The notes below the pieces were generated by a model. That model did not search any database. It saw only the letters and a program-made list of their open reading frames with translations, and was not told the origin of the DNA. 64,000 nt of DNA from Murimonas intestini (GTDB lineage Bacteria; Bacillota; Clostridia; Lachnospirales; Lachnospiraceae). This document shows positions 9,050 through 18,185 of this stretch, in pieces. Numbering within the stretch: the first letter of the stretch is position 1; each line of letters starts with the position of its first letter. The translations under genes and the position numbers were made by a program. The stretch is taken from the NCBI RefSeq assembly GCF_024622195.1, contig NZ_JANKBI010000012.1:1-64000 (forward strand). Direction: 5' to 3'.

Positions 9050-9819
9050 AGTATTTGTTGAGAGTGAGAAATAAAGTACGGCGGATTTTTATGAAGCAGC
9101 TGATAAACTGGGGAATGAAGCCGGAGACTTCAGATGAACTGAATTATTATCTGCAGAAAAAGGATCTGAAGGTTGGAAAGAAGACGTTCTTTTTTGATGC
9201 GAAATCTACATTTGTGGATGTACAAAGGCCATGGATGCTGGAAATAGGCAGTTACTGCAAAATAGCCAGGGGAACTATTATCCTTCAGCATGATTACAGC
9301 CGTTCAGTGCTGCGCAGATATTATGGACAGATCCTGTGTGAGGCGGGAAAAACTGTTATTGGGGATAATGTTTTTATTGGTATGAACAGTATTATTTTGA
9401 TGGGAACACACATTGGAAATAATGTGATTATTGGCGCAGGAAGTGTAGTTAAAGACAATATACCGGAAAATGTAGTTGCAGCAGGGAACCCTGCAAAAAT
9501 AGTATGTACTTTGGAGGAATATTACAAAAAAAGAGTACATGAACAATTAAACGAGGCTTTTATATGTGTAAAAGAATATTTGAAATTCTATGGAAAATAT
9601 CCAACTGTCAAAGAAATGGGAGCTTTTTTTCATCTATATATGAAAAGGGATATCAGTGAATTAGAAAGAGAAGGACTGTTTCTTGACTGGCACGGGGATG
9701 AAAGAGAGGAGATACTTGAATCTTTTATGAATACAGAACCTTTATTTCAGGATTACAGCGGGTTTCTGAAATATTGTGATGAAAGAATCAGGAATGATAC
9801 AGCAAATAGCGGGAAGTGA
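9046..9819 (+). CDS. Hexapeptide-repeat acyltransferase
   Basis: The second left-handed beta-helix acyltransferase of the operon. The repeats GDNVFIGMNSIILMG, THIGNNVIIGAGSVV and the ending VVAAGNPAKIVCTLEEYYKKR are characteristic of galactoside/serine O-acetyltransferase-like enzymes. A C-terminal extension of roughly 90 residues (from about 165) is not part of the helix and has no family I recognise. Translation seems to begin at TTG 9046 with CAGGAG at 9034-9039 properly spaced, overlapping the previous stop by 4 nt. Its role is probably O-acetylation of the polymer; other acyl groups are possible. Confidence 0.82.
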   Translation: MKYLLRVRNKVRRIFMKQLINWGMKPETSDELNYYLQKKDLKVGKKTFFFDAKSTFVDVQRPWMLEIGSYCKIARGTIILQHDYSRSVLRRYYGQILCEAGKTVIGDNVFIGMNSIILMGTHIGNNVIIGAGSVVKDNIPENVVAAGNPAKIVCTLEEYYKKRVHEQLNEAFICVKEYLKFYGKYPTVKEMGAFFHLYMKRDISELEREGLFLDWHGDEREEILESFMNTEPLFQDYSGFLKYCDERIRNDTANSGK

Positions 9820-9855
9820 GATTGAAAAAATCAGCAGATCAGGAGGCGGATTATT

Positions 9856-10800
9856 ATGAATCCAGGTGTAACAGCGGTGGTAGTTACATATAACCGAAAA
9901 GACTTACTCATAGAGTGTCTGGAGGCGATCCAGTCACAATCGTATCCGGTCAGCAGTATTTTGCTGATCGATAATGCCAGTACAGATGGAACGCATGATG
10001 CACTAAATGATAAAGGATTTTTAAAGAATAATAATTTTATTTATTGTCTCATGGAAACAAATCTGGGTGGAGCCGGAGGATTTCATGAGGGTTTCAGGCG
10101 TGCAGCTAAATTAAAAAATGATTTTATATGGATAATGGATGATGATACAGTTCCGGAAAAAAATGCTCTTGAAGAACTGATATCTGCAGAACGGTATCTC
10201 AATATAAAAAATGAGAAGGCCAGTTTTCTGGCCAGTACTGTATTTGGAGAAAATGGAGAGGCAATGAATGTACCCCAGATAGATGGCAGAGTAGCCCCAA
10301 ATGGCTATTCTGACTGGTACAGATATCTGGATGAGGGCATTGTTAAAATTAAAAATGCTACGTTCGTGTCATTGCTGATACCTGTAGATTCAATAAAAAA
10401 ATGCGGACTGCCGTACAAGGATTTTTTTATCTGGGGAGATGATGCTGAATATACACAGCGCCTGACTGAAAAGGCCGGAAGGGCATATCTCGTCGGAAAG
10501 TCAAGAGTCTGCCATAAACGGAAAAATGCAAAAGCTTTACTTTTATATGAAGAAAAAGATACAGGAAGAATGGATATGTACCATTTATTTTACAGAAATA
10601 ATCTATTAAGCAGCAGATTCTATAATAAAAGAGAATATCACAAAATACTCTGCTCTTATATACGTGAAATTTTTGTACATATCATAAAATACAGAAATTT
10701 TAAAAAAGCGAAAATAGTTATTAAAGGTATTTGTGAAAGCTGTTTTCAGTATCCCGCATTTGTGAGGTATGTAAAGAAGCAGTTAAAGATAGATACTTAA
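9856..10800 (+). CDS. Family 2 glycosyltransferase (GlfT2-like subgroup)
   Basis: A GT2 enzyme of 314 residues that starts with VTAVVVTYNRKDLLIECLEAI, then IDNASTDGT and the metal-binding IMDDDTVPE. The downstream motif FIWGDDAEYTQRL, with WGDD and a nearby conserved His (VCHKRK), resembles galactofuranosyl- and rhamnosyltransferases of the GlfT2 subgroup, where WDD/WGDD is the catalytic site. AGGAGG lies upstream of the ATG. It is the last glycosyltransferase before the glycyl radical enzyme, so it may act on the sugar that enzyme modifies or supplies; that link is speculation from gene order. Confidence 0.86.
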   Translation: MNPGVTAVVVTYNRKDLLIECLEAIQSQSYPVSSILLIDNASTDGTHDALNDKGFLKNNNFIYCLMETNLGGAGGFHEGFRRAAKLKNDFIWIMDDDTVPEKNALEELISAERYLNIKNEKASFLASTVFGENGEAMNVPQIDGRVAPNGYSDWYRYLDEGIVKIKNATFVSLLIPVDSIKKCGLPYKDFFIWGDDAEYTQRLTEKAGRAYLVGKSRVCHKRKNAKALLLYEEKDTGRMDMYHLFYRNNLLSSRFYNKREYHKILCSYIREIFVHIIKYRNFKKAKIVIKGICESCFQYPAFVRYVKKQLKIDT

Positions 10801-10827
10801 GCATCGTTTATTAAAGAGGTAGATGAG

Positions 10828-12828
10828 ATGCATAATGGGAAAAAAATAAAGACGTTATCAAAGGCTGGCCGTCATTTACATATGGCAAAAAACAGAGCAT
10901 GGAAGAAAAATAAAATAGTAAAACAAAAAAATCATCAATATTATGCTGATATTTTAAAGAACATTCTTTTTACAAAACTAATAGATGATAAGCAGCCCGG
11001 ACAGCAAATAGTACATATGCTGAAAAAGACAAAGATGCATTATGAACGTGGAAACAGATTTTATTATTATATAGATGAGAATGTTTCCTTATGGTCAGAT
11101 AAGCCGGTGATCCATAATCTTCCATTAGACTATACCCTTATTGCCCATGCATCTTTAAAAGAAATAAAAAGAGTGGCGTGCGGCAAAAAGATTAGTAAGG
11201 AAATGAGAATTACAAATGAAAATATATTGTCTGCAGTGGAAGAATATCTATTGAGATGTGTTAAATACCTGAAAAATCTGGGGACTTTAGATGCCGCAGA
11301 GCGGGTAAGCAGGATTATTACAGAAAAATCACGAAATATGGAAGACGCCCTGCAGCGCATACTCATATGGAATCAATTTCTGCATCAGTCAGGGCACACT
11401 TTAATGGGACTGGGGCGCCTTGATAAAATATTGGACCGCTACTGTGAAGGGCTCAGCAATAAAGAGACAGAAGATATACTGACAGATTTCTGCATATGCC
11501 TGCACAGGCATTACATATTTAAAAGCCAGGCGCTGCTTGGGGATACTGGACAGCTGATTGTTCTTGGAGGTCTTGAGGAAGACGGAAGCTACTTCTGCAA
11601 CAATATAACTGGGGCATTACTGGATATTATATCCAGGCTGAACCTGCCTGATCCCAAACTGCTTCTGCGTGTCAGTGCCTCTATGCCCCGTAAGCTGGCG
11701 GCAAAAGCATGCAGCTGTATTGTCAAAGGGAACGGAAGTCCCCTGCTTTCTAATGATGATCTTATTATTCCGCTGATGCAGGAATTTGGTTACGAAAAAG
11801 AAGACACATATGGCTATTGTACGTCTGCCTGCTGGGAACCGCTCATACCAGGAAAAACAATGGATCAGAATAATCTGGACAATGTTATTTTTGCAGGACC
11901 TATGGCGGATTTTCTAAATGTTTTAGAGCAAAGTAAATACCAAAATTTTGAAAGCCTGCTGAATGATTATTGTAAAGAAATAGAAAAACAGGCAAAAAGA
12001 TGTGCTGAATCAGCGTCAGCTATCAAATGGAAAGAGGACCCGTTACTTACAATGTTTTATCCAGACTGCCTGATGTATGGGAGGGATATCTCAGAAGGGG
12101 GAGCCAGATATAACAATTACGGCCTTCTTTCTGTTGGACTCTCTAATACGGCAGACGCTCTGCTAAATATAAAAAAGGCTGTATATGAAGAAAAAAAATT
12201 TACCTTGCAGGAACTGAAAGATGTCATGAAGCAGGAGGAAATATTTAAAAAACTTAGTTCAGTGTCCCCTCATTTTGGAGATGACAGCGATATTGCAGTA
12301 CAGGTCAGCCAAAGACTGTTTGATGCAGCTAAAGCAGGTATCGCAGACGTGCGGAATTCTTTTGGAGGCAGATTTAAAATTGGGTTATCATCCCCGGGCT
12401 ATGTTGACTGCGGCAAAAAAATACCGGAAACGCCTGATGGCAGGAGAGCAGGAGAACCTTTAGGAGTCCATATTTCAAGTATGCACGGACAGGCCTATAC
12501 GGAATTAGTGTCATTTGCAGCGTCCTTAGATTACAGCAGGGGAGGTTTTAATGGGAATGTTGTCGATATTATGGCAGCGCCTTCTTTCATAGAAAACAAC
12601 TTTGAAAAATTTGTTGACTTTCTGCAGTTTGGCATCAAGCGCGGCTTCTTTCAGATGCAGATGAATGTGGTAAGCAGCAGTATCTTACTTGAGGCTCAAA
12701 AACATCCGGAGAAGTTTACAGGACTGATCGTGCGGGTGTGGGGATTTAGTGCATATTTTAATGATCTGCCTGAAGAATATAAAAATCTGCTCATCAGACG
12801 GGCTCTGCAGAATGAGGGAAAAGTATGA
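10828..12828 (+). CDS. Glycyl radical enzyme, dehydratase-like, of unknown substrate
   Basis: A 666-residue member of the pyruvate formate-lyase/glycerol dehydratase family. The C-terminal radical loop RVWGFSAYF holds Gly639, the radical-bearing residue (family form RVxGY). The thiyl-radical site is CWEPLIPGKT with Cys335. The Glu two residues later (Glu337) is the base kept in glycerol, choline and propanediol enzymes (CxEP..PGKT) and absent from pyruvate formate-lyase. This argues for dehydration or elimination chemistry rather than thiolysis. The protein is shorter than usual (about 750-850) and has a very basic N-terminus. Its stop overlaps the activase start by 4 nt. It lies inside a polysaccharide operon with no microcompartment, dehydrogenase or transporter genes of known dehydratase loci. 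A possible role is making or modifying a deoxy-sugar or polyol precursor of the polymer; this is inference. Confidence 0.85.
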   Translation: MHNGKKIKTLSKAGRHLHMAKNRAWKKNKIVKQKNHQYYADILKNILFTKLIDDKQPGQQIVHMLKKTKMHYERGNRFYYYIDENVSLWSDKPVIHNLPLDYTLIAHASLKEIKRVACGKKISKEMRITNENILSAVEEYLLRCVKYLKNLGTLDAAERVSRIITEKSRNMEDALQRILIWNQFLHQSGHTLMGLGRLDKILDRYCEGLSNKETEDILTDFCICLHRHYIFKSQALLGDTGQLIVLGGLEEDGSYFCNNITGALLDIISRLNLPDPKLLLRVSASMPRKLAAKACSCIVKGNGSPLLSNDDLIIPLMQEFGYEKEDTYGYCTSACWEPLIPGKTMDQNNLDNVIFAGPMADFLNVLEQSKYQNFESLLNDYCKEIEKQAKRCAESASAIKWKEDPLLTMFYPDCLMYGRDISEGGARYNNYGLLSVGLSNTADALLNIKKAVYEEKKFTLQELKDVMKQEEIFKKLSSVSPHFGDDSDIAVQVSQRLFDAAKAGIADVRNSFGGRFKIGLSSPGYVDCGKKIPETPDGRRAGEPLGVHISSMHGQAYTELVSFAASLDYSRGGFNGNVVDIMAAPSFIENNFEKFVDFLQFGIKRGFFQMQMNVVSSSILLEAQKHPEKFTGLIVRVWGFSAYFNDLPEEYKNLLIRRALQNEGKV

Positions 12829-13604
12829 TTGAGGAGACATCAGATTCATATCTGATTGGTAATATACAGAGGTTTTGTCTGCAGGATGGTCCGGGAATAC
12901 GTACAACTGTATTTTTAAAAGGCTGCGGTATCAGGTGCCCCTGGTGTGCGAACCCGGAAAATCTGGATAATAAGATAGTTCATTATCAGACCGGAAGCAA
13001 ACCTGGAGCATATGGAAAATATTATACAATAGACCAGCTAAGAGAGGTATTGCTGCATGATATTCCGTTTTATTCCTCAGGAGGAGGAATTACATGGTCA
13101 GGAGGGGAAGCGCTGCTTACACTTCCAAAGCTGGGCAGGCTGGTTTTGGATCTAAAAGAATACGGTATAAACCAGGGGGCGGAAACGTCTGTTTTTGTAT
13201 CAGATGAGCAGCTGGAATTTGCCGCGGAAAATTTAGACTGGTTCATAGTGGATATTAAAATACTTCAGCCTGAAGGGTGTTTAAAATTTCTGAAAGGAGA
13301 TATTAAACAATATATACGGAATGTTGAAAAGCTGGCAGATAAAAAGAAGATATTATGTTTCAGGATCCCTCTTGTAGAACCTTATACATATAATGATGAA
13401 AACCTGACATTAATAATTGGTTTTCTTAAGAAATACCAGCAAATACCTGTTGAAATTTTTAAAGTCCACCGCCTGGCAGAAAAGAAATATAACATACTTG
13501 GCAGAAGGATGGATTCGTATACGGAATTATCTGATGAAAGATTAGAACAATTTTATGAGAGATTAAAGAAAAATAATATAGATGTGGAAATAATACAGAT
13601 GTAG
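12825..13604 (+). CDS. Glycyl radical enzyme activase (radical SAM)
   Basis: This protein should install the glycyl radical on the preceding enzyme. The N-terminus has the activase signature QRFCLQDGPGIRTTVFLKGC and the radical-SAM cluster motif CxxxCxxC at Cys34, Cys38 and Cys41 (GCGIRCPWC). The SAM-binding SGGGITWSGGEAL motif follows at about residues 86-98. It is 259 residues long and lacks the ferredoxin-like insert with two extra [4Fe-4S] clusters that activases of most dehydratase-type glycyl radical enzymes carry, so in build it resembles the pyruvate formate-lyase activase. The ATGA overlap with the enzyme gene implies coupled translation. Confidence 0.92.
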   Translation: MIEETSDSYLIGNIQRFCLQDGPGIRTTVFLKGCGIRCPWCANPENLDNKIVHYQTGSKPGAYGKYYTIDQLREVLLHDIPFYSSGGGITWSGGEALLTLPKLGRLVLDLKEYGINQGAETSVFVSDEQLEFAAENLDWFIVDIKILQPEGCLKFLKGDIKQYIRNVEKLADKKKILCFRIPLVEPYTYNDENLTLIIGFLKKYQQIPVEIFKVHRLAEKKYNILGRRMDSYTELSDERLEQFYERLKKNNIDVEIIQM

Positions 13605-13623
13605 AAGAAAGGCACAGTGGGAT

Positions 13624-15081
13624 ATGAAAAAAAGCATTAGAATAAACTATCTTTATAATGTCAGCTATCAAATTTTAATACTTTTAACTCCAATTTTAAC
13701 TACCCCATATACTTCCCGTGTGCTGGGAGCAGAAGGGATCGGGTTATACAGCTTTACTGCTTCAGTAGTTTCCTATTTTGCCTTGTTTGCAGCATTAGGC
13801 ACCTCTACATATGGACAAAGGCAGATCTCGTATATCCATGAAGACCGTGAAGAGCGCAGCAGAGTATTTTGGAACACAGTTATTCTCAGGTTTATGACTG
13901 TTGCAGTAAGTATGCTGATATACTTTTTGTTCTGCATGAAACAGGGCGGGAATCAAATGTATTGGATACTTTCAATTAATATTTTGACGGTTGCATTTGA
14001 TATTTCCTGGTTTCTGCAGGGTATGGAAGAGTTCGGAAAGACGGTGCTGAGAAATGTGATTTTTAAGCTGGCAGGAATTATTTTTATTTTTGTGTTTGTT
14101 AAGTCCCAGAATGATCTTCTGATATATGCTGCCGGCCTGGTAGGTCTGGAATTGCTGAGCAATATTTCACTGTGGTTCTATCTGCCGCGCTATATAGACA
14201 AACCGGACTTGAGAAATTTACATCCCTGCGTAAATTTAAAAACAGTAATTTCTCTGTTTATACCAACTATAGCGATTCAGATTTATACGGTTTTAGATAA
14301 GACAATGATAGGAATTTTTTCACCCGGTACAGCGGAGAATGGTTATTATGAACAGGCCTTAAAATTGTCAAAAATGGTTTTAACGCTGGTGACATCACTT
14401 GGAACAGTGATGATTCCCCGCATTGGTTACTATTTTAACCACAGGGAAAACAGGAACGTGGAGATGTATATGTACAGAGGGTATAATTTCGTGTGGTTTT
14501 TAGGTATTCCTCTGACATTTGGGCTGATCGGCATTTCAGGAAATTTAGTGCCTTGGTTTTTAGGGGCAGGCTACGATAAGGTGATCCCTCTGCTGTGTGT
14601 GCTGAGCTTCCTTGTCCTGGCGATAGGGATCAATAACGTTACTGGCATGCAGTATATGATACCTACACAAAGACAAAATATGTTTACATTAACAGTATGT
14701 ATAGGTGCAGGCGTTAACTTTATACTAAATGTTTTTCTTATTCCTGTATTTTATTCTATTGGGGCAGCGATAGCTTCCGTCTTGGCGGAGACAGTAATAG
14801 CACTTGTACAGCTTTATATAGTGCGTAAAGAATTTTCGGTTAAGAGAATTTTTCTGCTGTCCAAAAATTATCTGATTGCGGGAGGATTGATGTTTTTTGT
14901 TTTGCAGTGGGAAAATATTATGCTTTTCCCTTCGTTTTTAAATACGGCAATTATGATGGTTAGTGGTGCATGCATCTATTTTGCAGTACTGATCCTTTTA
15001 AAAGATAAATTTTTTAAAGATAACATTAACAGGATAGCAGGTTCTTTTTACAGGATAAATAAGAAAGGAAAAAATGGTTGA
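13624..15081 (+). CDS. Wzx-like polysaccharide flippase
   Basis: A 485-residue integral membrane protein with about twelve to fourteen hydrophobic segments, of the MOP/PST family that flips undecaprenyl-linked repeat units across the membrane. Family features are the start INYLYNVSYQILILLTPILTTPYTSRVLGAEGIGLYSFT and the internal QIYTVLDKTMIGIFSPGTAENGYYEQALKLSKM. It follows the glycyl radical activase by 19 bp and overlaps the phosphatase gene by 8 bp. With the Wzy-like polymerase it completes a Wzx/Wzy-dependent pathway. Confidence 0.92.
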   Translation: MKKSIRINYLYNVSYQILILLTPILTTPYTSRVLGAEGIGLYSFTASVVSYFALFAALGTSTYGQRQISYIHEDREERSRVFWNTVILRFMTVAVSMLIYFLFCMKQGGNQMYWILSINILTVAFDISWFLQGMEEFGKTVLRNVIFKLAGIIFIFVFVKSQNDLLIYAAGLVGLELLSNISLWFYLPRYIDKPDLRNLHPCVNLKTVISLFIPTIAIQIYTVLDKTMIGIFSPGTAENGYYEQALKLSKMVLTLVTSLGTVMIPRIGYYFNHRENRNVEMYMYRGYNFVWFLGIPLTFGLIGISGNLVPWFLGAGYDKVIPLLCVLSFLVLAIGINNVTGMQYMIPTQRQNMFTLTVCIGAGVNFILNVFLIPVFYSIGAAIASVLAETVIALVQLYIVRKEFSVKRIFLLSKNYLIAGGLMFFVLQWENIMLFPSFLNTAIMMVSGACIYFAVLILLKDKFFKDNINRIAGSFYRINKKGKNG

Positions 15082-15808
15082 TATCCACGCTCATATTCTG
15101 CCAGGTTTAGATGACGGCGCAGGGAATTTAAAAGAGGCGGCTGACATGGCGGCCATGGCAGGGTTTACAGGAACACATCATATGGTGGCAGCCAGCCACT
15201 GCAGTTATCATACATATGATATTAGAGGCTATATTAAAGCTTTGAACAGACTGAGGAAAGTTTTGTATGAAAAAAAGATACCAGTTACTCTTTATCCGGG
15301 GATGGAAATTTTACTGGATGAGAACACGCAGCTGATGGTGGAAAGCGGCAGGTTTCTTCCTGTGAATGGTACGGATTATCTCCTGGTAGAATTTCCGTTT
15401 AATGAGAGTACGGGAAATGTCTGCAGCAGGATATCTATGCTGCAGAAGCTGAATTACAGGATAATATTGGCTCATCCGGAAAGATATTATTTTATGCAAA
15501 GGGATCCGGGGCTGGCATATTTTCTTGAAAGAAAAGGTTGTGTACTGCAGATAAACAAGGAAAGCCTGTCTGGCGGGTTTGGAGTACGGTGCAGGGAGCT
15601 GGCGCATGGTTTTCTGCGGAATGGAATAGCCGGTGTGATCGCCTCAGACGCGCATGGGACAGAGGTGCGTACACCTGCTATGGGGAAACTGGCAGAGGTT
15701 CTTATGAAGTCTTATAGAAGACGTGATATTCATATCTGGCTGTCAGAAAATCCCAGCAGAATATTAAAAGGCTATGAAACGATCAGGCTCAGAGGCATAG
15801 AAAGGTAA
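15074..15808 (+). CDS. CpsB/YwqE-type tyrosine-protein phosphatase (PHP family)
   Basis: A metal-dependent protein-tyrosine phosphatase of the PHP fold that removes phosphate from BY-kinases and so sets polymer length and export. Motifs are the N-terminal MVDIHAHILPGLDDGA (first metal site), the ASHCSYHTY region, PGMEILL, LAHPERYYF, and ASDAHGTEVRTP near the C-terminus, all in the expected order. At 244 residues the length is normal. The two BY-kinases that are its likely substrates are encoded 1 and 2.4 kb downstream in the same operon. The start overlaps the flippase stop by 8 nt. Confidence 0.92.
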   Translation: MVDIHAHILPGLDDGAGNLKEAADMAAMAGFTGTHHMVAASHCSYHTYDIRGYIKALNRLRKVLYEKKIPVTLYPGMEILLDENTQLMVESGRFLPVNGTDYLLVEFPFNESTGNVCSRISMLQKLNYRIILAHPERYYFMQRDPGLAYFLERKGCVLQINKESLSGGFGVRCRELAHGFLRNGIAGVIASDAHGTEVRTPAMGKLAEVLMKSYRRRDIHIWLSENPSRILKGYETIRLRGIER

Positions 15809-15814
15809 GGCAAA

Positions 15815-16738
15815 ATGAAAAGAATTAAAAACATCGTTGGCATTATATTTTTTGTTTCACTTATAGCTGGTATCTATTACTTATATATAAATGAAAAAGC
15901 AGCTGACCCTAAGGGCCCTGTACTCAGCGCAAGATCAGAAAGTATAACGGTAGGACTGGATGCCAGTGACCAGGAAATACTGGAAGGGATAGCGGCTTTT
16001 GATGATAAGGATGGAGATGTATCGGACAGTATACTGATTGAAAATATCAAAAAGCAGGAGGAAGGAGAAGATAATGCTTTTACCGTGACTTATGTGGCCT
16101 TTGATAAATCTAATAATGCAGGCAGGATTTCAAGAACATTATACTATGAAGATTATAGAAAACCACGGTTTACTCTTACACAAAGATTGAGGTTTCCGGA
16201 GAATCAGGACTTTTCATTATTTAATTATGTGCATGCAGATGACTGCATTGACGGGGATATTTCACCATTTATCACTTTTTACGGCAATGATACTATTCCG
16301 GAAAAACCTGATAAGGGAATCTATGACTGTACGCTTCAGGTTAAAAACAGCGTGGGAGATTCAGCGCTGCTTCCTGTTCAGATAGAAATTTATGAGGACA
16401 GTTATGAGGAACACTCACTGCGGCCCCAGATAATTTTAAAAGAATATCTGACTTATATAGAGAAGGGGGATAAATTCAGACCGGAAGATTACCTGGACTA
16501 TGTAAATGATCAGGGAATCCTGCTGATCGGACCCGCACAGGATAAGACAGAGAATACAGATAATACAGATAATACAGAGGACATGACGTCAGACGCACAC
16601 AGCATATCTGTTTCCAGGATCGATATTCATTCTGATGTGGATACTGATGTTCCGGGTATATATTCAGCAGAATATTCCTATAAGTCAGAAAAGACAGGCT
16701 ATGAGTGCAATGCATCTTTAATAGTGATCGTAGAGTAA
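15815..16738 (+). CDS. Membrane-anchored Ig-like (DUF5011-like) protein
   Basis: One N-terminal membrane helix (about residues 7-25, IVGIIFFVSLIAGIYYLYI) is followed by an exported part. That part carries two cadherin/Ig-like segments with the D-x-DGD motif: FDDKDGDVSDSI near residue 65 and DDCIDGDISPFITFYGND near 150, as in DUF5011 surface domains. A short acidic, asparagine-rich tract (TENTDNTDNTED, about residue 250) separates a final beta-rich segment. No catalytic residues are evident. It sits between the phosphatase and the first BY-kinase, and a smaller protein of similar build follows the second kinase, so it may bind polymer or the assembly complex outside the membrane. Function is not established. 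Confidence 0.7.
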   Translation: MKRIKNIVGIIFFVSLIAGIYYLYINEKAADPKGPVLSARSESITVGLDASDQEILEGIAAFDDKDGDVSDSILIENIKKQEEGEDNAFTVTYVAFDKSNNAGRISRTLYYEDYRKPRFTLTQRLRFPENQDFSLFNYVHADDCIDGDISPFITFYGNDTIPEKPDKGIYDCTLQVKNSVGDSALLPVQIEIYEDSYEEHSLRPQIILKEYLTYIEKGDKFRPEDYLDYVNDQGILLIGPAQDKTENTDNTDNTEDMTSDAHSISVSRIDIHSDVDTDVPGIYSAEYSYKSEKTGYECNASLIVIVE

Positions 16739-16770
16739 CTACCTCATAAACAGAAAGGACGATAACGGAT

Positions 16771-18159
16771 ATGACACCGAAGAATTTACAGCGGGGACAG
16801 GATTATGCAGGTTTTGACATTCCTTACCTGCGGCGTTCCATTTGCCGGTTTCTCCAGATAATCCTGATGACGGCAGGAATATGCGGGATTGTATCATTCA
16901 TTTTTTTGAATTATTACATGCCGGCGGAATATACTGCCACAACGAATCTGGCGGTGATACCAAGGGACAATTCTGCCTCAAAACTGAATGATTACAATAT
17001 GAATGCAGCAGTAGCCAGATGTATGAGCGCATTAAACAGTGATACATTAAAAGACCAGATGCGGAAAACAGAAGATGGAGAAAAGCTTGCGGGAAGAGTG
17101 GAGGCGGAGCAGACAGGAAGCAGCAATGTTATAAAGCTAAAGGCATCAGCAGGGACTTCACAGGATGCGTTCCGTCTTTTAAAAGCAGCATTAAAGGCAT
17201 ACCCTTCTCTGTCAGGTTATTTTGAATCAGGATATCTTTTGAACAGCCTGGAGCCTCCGTCAGCAGACAATATAACGGCTGGCCGTGATAAGTCAATGCT
17301 GTATTCATGTGTTGTGATCTTAATGGTATTAATCGCAGGAGCAGGACTGGTTGTACTGAAATGTCTGTTTGGGGATAAGATCTATAGCGGAGACCAGGCA
17401 GCCTGTTTATTAGATGCAGATTATCTGGGCAGTATTGTATACCAGAAGAAAAATAAGCAGAAGTCCATCCTGATATCTCAGAGTGCCACGGATATTGCTT
17501 ATGTTGAAGAGATGGATAAACTTACCACAAGGATTCAGGAAAAAATGGAAAATTCCCAGATGAAGTCTCTCATGATTGCAAGCATTAAGGAAAATGAAGG
17601 GAAATCAACAGTTGCTGCAAATCTGGCATTAAGTTTTGTACGGCGGGGGAAGAGGGTAATGCTGATAGACGCTGATCTGAGAAGGCCGGCACTTGCAAAG
17701 ATCTTTGATATCACTCTGGAAAAGGAACAGGAATTATCCGAATATCTGAAGGGCAATTCTGAACTGAGACAAGTCATATACAAAGGAAGAGAACGGGAAT
17801 TATACTGTGTATTTCAGTGCAGCCCGGAAGCTGAACCGGATAAGCTTCTGACTCGTCAGGCATTCCGGGAATTATTCAGACTTATGTCAGGTAAAGTAGA
17901 TTATATCCTTTTTGATACGCCTCCTGTAGGCATAGTAAGAGATTCTGAGGCGATAGCAGAATTCTGTGACGCTGCTGTGGTTGTCATGAGGCAGGACAGA
18001 GTGGGGGCCGGTATGGTGAACGATGTGACAGACACTCTTGAAGAAGCAGGCGCAAATGTACTTGGCTGTGTGCTCAATGCAGTAAAAGGCGGCGGCACAT
18101 CAGGAGACAGAAGAAAAAAATATGACAGATATTACAGCAGTTATGGGAAAGAATCGTAG
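16771..18159 (+). CDS. Wzz-BY-kinase fusion (polysaccharide co-polymerase / tyrosine kinase), copy 1
   Basis: Two membrane helices (about residues 25-52 and 172-194) frame an extracellular Wzz-like chain-length domain, followed by a cytosolic bacterial tyrosine kinase. The kinase has the Walker A motif KENEGKSTVAANLAL (GKST at 277-280), Walker A' MLIDADLRRPALAK and Walker B ILFDTPPVG. It ends in a tyrosine cluster (YDRYYSSYGKES) for autophosphorylation. Such proteins control chain length and couple polymerisation to export. In many Firmicutes the two halves are separate genes; here they are fused. A second paralogue follows 26 bp downstream. Confidence 0.9.
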   Translation: MTPKNLQRGQDYAGFDIPYLRRSICRFLQIILMTAGICGIVSFIFLNYYMPAEYTATTNLAVIPRDNSASKLNDYNMNAAVARCMSALNSDTLKDQMRKTEDGEKLAGRVEAEQTGSSNVIKLKASAGTSQDAFRLLKAALKAYPSLSGYFESGYLLNSLEPPSADNITAGRDKSMLYSCVVILMVLIAGAGLVVLKCLFGDKIYSGDQAACLLDADYLGSIVYQKKNKQKSILISQSATDIAYVEEMDKLTTRIQEKMENSQMKSLMIASIKENEGKSTVAANLALSFVRRGKRVMLIDADLRRPALAKIFDITLEKEQELSEYLKGNSELRQVIYKGRERELYCVFQCSPEAEPDKLLTRQAFRELFRLMSGKVDYILFDTPPVGIVRDSEAIAEFCDAAVVVMRQDRVGAGMVNDVTDTLEEAGANVLGCVLNAVKGGGTSGDRRKKYDRYYSSYGKES

Positions 18160-18185
18160 CAGTACCCGGAGATAGGAGTAGAAAA

